Notes under the pieces: model-generated
The model's input: the letters and a program-made list of their open reading frames with translations, nothing else
The model's database searches: none
What the model was told of the DNA's origin: nothing
Translations under genes and position numbers: made by a program
Shown here: positions 58,270 to 64,000 of the stretch, piece by piece
Position numbering within the stretch: position 1 is the first letter of the stretch
Layout: each line of letters begins with the position of its first letter
Assembly (NCBI GenBank): GCA_002104935.1
Contig: MCGT01000022.1
Location: 391,185 to 455,184, forward strand
DNA: 64,000 nucleotides
Direction: 5' to 3'
Origin: Hesseltinella vesiculosa
Lineage: Eukaryota > Mucoromycota > Mucoromycetes > Mucorales > Cunninghamellaceae

Positions 58270-58589
58270 CCTAAATAAACCATAGCTCTCCTGACGAGAT
58301 CTAACGTTTTTTTTTTTTTTTTTTTTTTTTTTGCACTCACTTTTAAATGCAGGCTGCAAACACCAACTTTCTTTTTGGCAGAGGAGTGTCGGTGGTGTGC
58401 GCAGCGAAGGCATGCGTAGACGTGATGGTTGCGCGGCGATGGCAGATGCAGTTGATTCATCATACTTCAGGGCCAATTGTTGAATTCTTTGAACCTTGTC
58501 ACCTTCGACTGTGTGGGTGAGCACAAGTTTCTGTGCACTTGATTTTAATTCCCAAACGTTCCAGAAAGGAAATCTAGCTGCCGCTGCCA
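58270..58589. other. Intergenic, low complexity
   Basis: Includes a T26 tract at about 58,306-58,332. No gene recognised; minus-strand open frames here have no protein-like signatures. Confidence 0.4.
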
Positions 58590-58694
58590 TGGGGTGGTGA
58601 AGCGACCTTGGGTGAGATGGGTTTCGGTGAGGATGAGGAGATCGACTTCCGGGCGTGAGCAGTGGCGGATGAGGGAGACTTTCGTGGAGGCTGA
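58590..58694 (-). mobile_element. LINE endonuclease remnant
   Basis: Minus-strand translation gives KVSLIRHCSRPEVDLL followed by ILTETHLTQGRF. The L-x-x-TETH block is the Glu motif of LINE AP endonucleases (compare LALQETH in the complete LINE). Only ~105 bp survive, and it differs in sequence from the complete element, so it belongs to another LINE family. Confidence 0.55.
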
Positions 58695-59751
58695 ATTTTT
58701 TTTTTCAACAGCTTTTATTACTGCATAATATTATGTGAAGCTCGCTAAGCTGTGTGTAACCTTCTTTTCTTTAATTGGAATCGAAATAAAAAAAATTGTT
58801 GGTCGCTAATAATAAATGCTATCAATTGACAAGGAAAAAAAACAATAATACATATAGAAAGGGTGGGAAAACAAAATAGAAAAAGAACACCGCACCAGCC
58901 AGGCTCCTTTTTTTGCGGATCATCTTGTTTTTCTCAGCAGGGGCTGTTTCTTTTTTTTTTCAGGTTGCCTATTTGCATTCGTGCACATTGCCGGCACCTG
59001 CCATGGCCACTGGCAAAAGAGAGATATCAATCAAAATCAGCAACACTTACAAATGACTTCGCAGAAGCTGAATATGGCCATCCAAATTATTTCATCATTT
59101 TGAAAAAAAAACACCATCGCTGTACAGCACGTTTGAGCGACCGGAGCGATCTGAAAATTTGCAGAAGTGCACAAATGCATGATCGATGATGGTACTAAAA
59201 AAATCACATCGATTGGTGAAGGTTGACCAGCCAACTTATGATCAGTTTCGTTTGGCAACTCCGGTTCCCCAGCTAAATAATCCATACCCACCAGGAGACC
59301 CTTAACTCATTCACTTGTCATTTATTTTTTTTACGATGACACATAACATGTAATATTATTACTTTGAGCCCATTCACCTGCACTTTTTTTCTTCTTGAGC
59401 CTTTTCACCTGTCGTTTTTATTTTTTTTTTATTTTGACCTGTTTCACATTTCCGATACATGTTAACTCCAACACTTTCCATTTTTGGCTCGCGTTGGAGC
59501 AAACGAGTGAGGTGGTTTTTTTTTCGCTCTCTATCACTCCGTTGCATCCCCTCTTTGGTAATCCATCGCTCTCTTTCAACACATATTACTTGAAGAATAC
59601 CATAACTAATTGTCAACCCCCACCTGCACCCTAGTAGCTTGGAAAAGAAAGAGTATTGGACCAATCAGGACTTTCCGGTTATTCGGCGGCCGCTTCGGCC
59701 CGAAATACCGATTTCACAGCACGATTGTCTCGGCGGTTTCCAAAATATCTG
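58695..59751. other. Intergenic with dispersed-repeat member, T-rich
   Basis: About 59,155-59,285 has the ordered words of the dispersed short repeat (CACAAATGCATGATCGATGATG, GACCAGCCAACTT, CAGTTTCGTTTGGCAACTCC, CCCAGCTAAATAA). The rest is rich in A and T runs. No gene seen. Confidence 0.45.
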
Positions 59752-59823
59752 TCTCAGATAGTATAGTGGTGAGTATCCCCGCCTGTCACGCGGGAGACCG
59801 GGGTTCAATTCCCCGTCTGAGAG
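59752..59823 (+). tRNA. tRNA-Asp (GTC)
   Basis: 72 nt, no intron. Acceptor stem TCTCAGA pairs with TCTGAGA, followed by G as discriminator base. The anticodon stem CCCGC/GCGGG encloses loop CTGTCAC with anticodon GTC. The T arm has GGGGTTCAATTCCCC. The A-box-like TAGTATAGTGGT and B-box GGTTCAATTCC are present. A T7 run at 59,824-59,830 immediately follows and is a Pol III terminator. Confidence 0.97.
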
Positions 59824-59830
59824 TTTTTTT
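59824..59830 (+). terminator. Pol III terminator after tRNA-Asp
   Basis: Run of T directly after the discriminator base of the tRNA gene. Confidence 0.85.
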
Positions 59831-59972
59831 GCTTTTTAATATTCCTGCAGGAAAGAAAAAAAGTGAAGAACCTTTTTTTTTTTTAGAATGATTCTCTGGG
59901 ATTCCAAGATGCATGTGCTAAGCAATTGTCGTATTTATGTTACGTCTAATAAACCTACTGCTAATACTCGAG

Positions 59973-60480
59973 GCTAGAGCCAGTCTGATAAATGACCTCA
60001 AGGTTTCACGCAGTACTGTTCATAACTTCATGACAAAAGAATGCAACCTTTCGTTGAAAAAAGCAGATTTCCATTCCATCGAAAAAAAAAAACAGTTCAG
60101 CAAAGATTGAGAACGGTCCAACTGGGTTTGTACAGTAAATGGGAAAATTCAGATATGGTCATATGGTTTTCTTGACGAATTGTGTGTTTCTCGACGAATC
60201 TGCATTAGATATAAATATGAAACGTTCAAGAGCTTGGTGGTAAAAAAAACAATAGGCAGGGAAGAAGGCTCGCCGCCAGATGCTGTGGAACTAAGGCTAC
60301 CAATAGAAGGGAGTCATCCTGGCAATGTAACTGGGGGACCAAATTTTTCATGTTTCCAGCCTGGCGCGACATAACTGAAGCGCCTGTTATTTTACCAATG
60401 ACATTTTTTTTTTTTTTTTTTTTGCACGCAAAGTTTGATGTCAATCAATGGAGATGCTTAGGCAAAACATGTCGCAATCA
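59973..60480 (+). pseudogene. Mariner-like transposase remnant
   Basis: Starts with ASLINDLKVSRSTVHNFM and LSLKKADFHSIE, the DNA-binding part of a fungal mariner-like transposase, and continues in shifted frames to VFLDESALDINMKRSRAWW near 60,186-60,240, which contains the first catalytic Asp block. No later catalytic block is readable. It is unrelated in sequence to the Tc1 element at 5,417. Inactive; ends not found. It starts ~150 bp after the tRNA gene. Confidence 0.6.
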
Positions 60481-60710
60481 CAAAAGTCGCATGCCGATCC
60501 GCTTTTGGAACGACGTCGGTGACTTTAATAGCGCTGACCAATTAAAATCTCAATCGACCAAAACCAGGCACTACTGTGCTGAAGCGGAGTATGGATATGA
60601 AATTTTAAGTGGTTTGAGAACCCACTCTAAAATAAAAAAGAACCATTGGTGGGTACCAACTTGTTTATGGTCTTGAGTAAGAGGATGTTTGGCATAGAGG
60701 ACATTCATTT

Positions 60711-62017
60711 TTTTAATTTTTGATTGCTGCTATGCTTTACTAAAAGACTGATAGCGATTGGCCGCTCCTTGACATCGGTTTCCTCAAGGCTAATGGCTTG
60801 ATTCAGTAGGGTAGTGTTGTCTGGGTGTTGGCGAAGCAGGTTTCTCAGAATGGCGCGTTGAATCTGGATGGGTTTTCGAGTCATTGTATCCATCAGGGCT
60901 AGAGAAATGAGAAGTATAAAAAAATCAGAATCGACAAATTGACCAAGTACCTTGATTGTTGGCTGAGGGTATACATGAACGCTTCAGTGGTGGGAGAGAT
61001 TCTTCTAAACATATTACTTAGACTTTGCCATGCCTTTTTTTTTTCGGCTTTCGTGGGGTTATGGCACTTACTCTGTGAGGAAGGCAAACATGCGGGGCCG
61101 CCGCTGGACTGGAGGACTTTCGAATTTGTACGAAAAAATGGCAAGCCCTTGCTGCTTCTTTCCTCATCTATTTTATCCTTTAAAAACGTAGTCATTGTAT
61201 GCTGTTGCTTACTTTGAACCAGTCCAAATTCCCCCCGAACAGACAGTTGATAAGAGGTAATATCGGGTGCTAGTCAAATTGGTTAGCTACATCAACATGC
61301 TCTGACCAATTCAAGGTTTGTCCACCATGATTACTTTTGAGTACTCCGGCTTTTTCTTTGGCCAATAATTTAGGAGCATCTTTGAGAATGGCAACCCTCC
61401 AATCATTCTCGCCAGGATCTGTGAAAGAAAAAGCTTCTTTTTCGTCGGGCTCTGTGAAAAAAAAAAAAGATAACCAGACTGCCTTGCTGTCAAATTGCTC
61501 CAATCCACCTTACCCTTGGCACCAGTTTTCTTGAGAGAGAGACATTTGCGTTTCTTTCCTACGAGACAGGCAGGCGCGGTGAGATCCAGATTCCATGCGG
61601 ACATGTGATCTCTCTTTTTCGAGGCACACGGAGCTTACGCTTGGCCTGCAGTTCAAAGTTATATATATCGCCCTCATCTGAACTATCGCCATGAATGGCA
61701 ATGATATCCTTGGCTGAATTAAAAAGAAAAAAAAAAGTTAAATTGCTGCAATGACTGAGAGGAGGAGGAAGCAAGATCTAGCGCTTCCTGCTTTTTACAA
61801 GAGGATCATTGCCATTGAAAACTGGTTCTTGGGATTGAGAACCAATTAATAACAAACGGATCTTGATTTTTTTGTTGGTTTAATACAATGCTTACCTTCA
61901 GGCCAGTCACTCGATGAGATATTCTTTCGGTTTAAACTTGAAGATCGCTTGTTTGCTATGGTTTGAAAGATTAGACGTCTTACTAGTCTTACTCATGCAT
62001 TACTCACGTAAAGACAT
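60711..62017 (-). CDS. Multi-exon gene of unknown function
   Basis: Minus-strand exons 62,017-62,008, 61,955-61,896, 61,713-61,639, 61,558-61,514 and one from about 61,453 join in frame as MSLPNKRSSSLNRKN, then AKDIIAIHGDSSDEGD, a basic nuclear-localisation-like KRKKRKCLSLKK, and DPGENDWRVAILKDAPKLL, reaching TAG at 61,270. Downstream coding-like stretches (SNMFRRISPTTEAFMYTL near 61,010-60,950 and IQRAILRNLLRQHPDN near 60,860-60,820) could be further exons if a splice avoids that stop; I could not find a convincing one. I do not recognise the protein. Its composition suggests a nuclear protein. Confidence 0.45.
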
Positions 62018-62144
62018 TTGTTTTTAAATAAAAAAGAGGCGTCAGAACCTGATTTCATGCGACCCTCTTTTGTTTCAGGTGCCGACCGTCCAAAATGGAA
62101 GGGAGCTTTAATCTTTTGCGACCGGTTTCTTTCCTGTCATCATC

Positions 62145-62620
62145 ATGATTTCAAAAGACCTTTTTACAAGCATAGTATCGTCGTTCACATATGATACTGA
62201 ACATGACTTAGTGGGTTACAAGGGTTGCCTGGATCTGGATCCCGCGGATCGAATTATCCTCATGACTCAATTTGTGGCCAGCTAGGCAGGTAAGCTATTC
62301 TCCTATAACAGCGAAACATTTATTGATGTTGATATTCTCTTGTTTTGTAATATCTGTGGAGGAGATGGTTATGCTGCAAAGAAGAGTCGTGCTTGTAACC
62401 TTCATCTTGAAACTGGACGTAAGTTCCCAAGTTACCTTCCATCGTCCTTCTGAAAGCGGCTCACTTTTTTTTTAAAAAAAAAAATCATCGGCCATCCTCT
62501 AGGTCAACTGATTTTGATTAACAAGCCAATATTGAAATGGTAAGCAAGCCGACCGTCGAAAATATAAACTTGAAGCTGCCAACCTGATGCCACCCTGTTT
62601 TCGACCTGGTTGACCTTGGA
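62145..62620 (+). pseudogene. Decayed tandem copy of the zinc-knuckle gene
   Basis: MISKDLFTSIVSSFTYD and LDPADRIILMTQF match the gene at 62,887, but the first exon ends in TAG at 62,283-62,285, and the zinc segment reads FCNICGGDGYAAKKS with Tyr in place of the ligand His. The following exon (EQANIEM) is broken. Confidence 0.7.
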
Positions 62621-62886
62621 AATGTGGAAAGGTTCCAAGGATCTGAAAAGTGTGCATGTCTCCCATCTCAAGCTTCCCCCCCCTCTCCATTCTTCTGTGG
62701 CAACTCTATTATAAAAAACAATCTGAAATAAAACAATCCCTTGTTTATATGTTGTTCAATAAGACAGCTAGGCTTGTTCATTTCTTGTTTTCATTTAAAA
62801 ATGGAATGACCGCAGTTTCAAAAGATTTTTCCCTTTAAATTTGGAGAGGAGTTTGATCATTTTCGACCTTTTCTTTCCTCTTTTCA

Positions 62887-63900
62887 TCATGATTTCAAAA
62901 GATCTTTTTACAAACATAGTGTCGTCATTCACATACGATACTGAGCAAGATCTTTTGGACAACATGGATCACCTGGATCTGGACCCCACAGATCGAATTA
63001 TCCTGATGACTCAATTGGCAGCCAACCGACGAAGTACGTTCTGTTTTCAAAAAAAAAAAAAAAAAAAAAACCAGCAAAAATGAATGCTTCGCTTTTGTTG
63101 GAGTAGGTCTTGTGTTTTGTAATAGCTGTGGAAGAGAAGGTCACGCTACAAAAAAGAGTGCTGCCTGCGAACATTACCAAGAAGCTGGACGTAAGTTTCC
63201 AAAGGCACTTCCAGTGTCCTTCTGGAAAGTGGCTCACTCTGGTTTTTTTTTAAGCATCGACATCCACCAAGTCAGCTAATCGTGATGAACAAGCCAATAT
63301 TGAAAAGATAAGAAAGAAGGCCGTCGAAAACGCAAGCTTGAAACTGCCAACCCTGATGCCACACCCAGATCACACATGCGGCCAACGAAAAAGCAGTATT
63401 ACGACGATGTCTTGCCAAATCGTGAGGAATATACAAGAAAACTCTCTTTTGACTTAGCCGTGCGACCTGATCACATGCTGACTCTTCAACAAAATGTGAC
63501 TGACGCTAGCCAACAGTTACGTCAGCTCATCCTACGCGTTGGGTTGTTTGTCAACCACTTTATCCTGACCTATCCTCAGCAACTCGTGCGAACTGTCATG
63601 AATGGCAATGGACTATACAAGGTATACATGCTCTTACGTGGTGACCAAAACGTGGGAGGATTTGCAGGGCAGCTCCCACCCGAACTCCTTGGCCATTTGG
63701 TTCCCTCCAAGCTGCATTGGCTGCAGAACCTGGTTCCCCGTCTCTGCTGTTCGCGCCGCCCCCCTGGTTCTATTGATGCAAATACAATCAAATGCGCCTT
63801 GGACCATATGGCAACCGGCTACAACGAATCTACGAATGAACACTTTGAGGCCAAATTCAAGTCGTACATCCGATTTCTAGCGCTTATGCTTTGTGGAAAT
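62887..63900 (+). CDS. Unrecognised zinc-knuckle gene, partial, possibly transposon-derived
   Basis: Exon 1 (62,887-63,031) reads MISKDLFTNIVSSFTYD with LDPTDRIILMTQLAANRR. It splices to 63,107 giving a CCHC-like segment FCNSCGREGHATKKSAAC, then to about 63,255. A long open stretch from 63,376 (MRPTKKQYYDDVLPN, later QLILRVGLFVNHFILTYP and HWLQNLVPRLCC) follows, but a frameshift near 63,330 separates it from the earlier exons. A donor GTAAGG lies at 63,901, so the gene probably continues beyond the window. The C-x2-C-x4-H-x-n-C knuckle plus a large helical domain recalls transposon-encoded proteins, but I do not recognise the family. Confidence 0.45.
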
Positions 63901-64000
63901 GTAAGGCCTCTTTAAAAAAGAGCGATGCTGAGGGTGAATCTGGGATGGCTAACTCAACCTTTTTTTTAAAAAAAAAAAAAAAAAAAGTGGCCCACTCAAC
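63901..64000. other. Window end with minisatellite-like words
   Basis: Contains GGCCTCTTTAAAAAAGAGCG, an A/T tract, and GTGGCCCACTC, resembling units of the 42-44 kb array. Confidence 0.5.

Overview
The window looks like nuclear DNA of an early-diverging fungus, most probably Mucoromycota (Mucorales-like). Genes carry many short introns (about 50-100 bp) whose 3' parts hold long T runs. Host genes include a Snt1/NCoR-type SANT protein, fungal tropomyosin, an Ort1-type ornithine carrier, SRP14, a HECT ubiquitin ligase, yeast-type phosphofructokinase with an N-terminal glyoxalase-like domain, and a GH47 mannosidase. The organism is inferred from gene style and content; no species can be named.

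Layout. (1) 1-24,560 is repeat-dominated. A 4-5 kb segment occurs three times: copy A (about 113-5,097, +), copy B (7,363-10,838 plus 16,412-17,090, -) and copy C (19,388-23,935, +). Each copy carries a broken fragment of a DIS3L2/Ssd1-like RNase gene and a 2H-phosphoesterase (AKAP7/ASCC1-like) gene. A and B are arms of a large palindrome whose spacer holds a decayed Tc1 transposon (5,417-7,008). Copy B is split by a LINE (10,839-16,411) with a 14-bp target-site duplication. A SLX4-like pseudogene is cut off by the far end of copy B. (2) 25,106-39,096 is a compact host block: GT8 glycosyltransferase, BAHD acyltransferase, MAPKBP1/WDR62-like WD40 protein, a very short tropomyosin, and a Snt1-like corepressor. 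(3) 38,394-49,967 is a decayed tandem duplication running from the last SANT domain of the corepressor to exon 1 of the HECT gene. In the left copy SRP14 and the carrier are pseudogenes, the carrier is inverted, a spliced resolvase-like gene sits against the inversion breakpoint, and a 1.7-kb minisatellite lies at the other side. (4) 49,823-58,269 holds the HECT ligase, phosphofructokinase and mannosidase. (5) 58,270-64,000 is mixed: LINE and mariner remnants, tRNA-Asp, an unrecognised minus-strand gene, and a tandem pair of unrecognised zinc-knuckle genes, the second running off the end.

The most interesting signals are: a spliced eukaryotic gene with serine-recombinase-like motifs abutting a DNA inversion; 5-6 bp insertions of type TA-CAG-TA, TA-CTG-TA and TA-CCG(G)-TA that distinguish the three copies of the large repeat and look like Tc1/mariner excision footprints; a tropomyosin one 38-residue unit shorter than yeast Tpm2; and the duplication/inversion history of the SNT1-SRP14-carrier-HECT block. 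Coordinates of spliced genes were read by eye from GT/AG sites and reading-frame continuity and have not been checked against transcripts.
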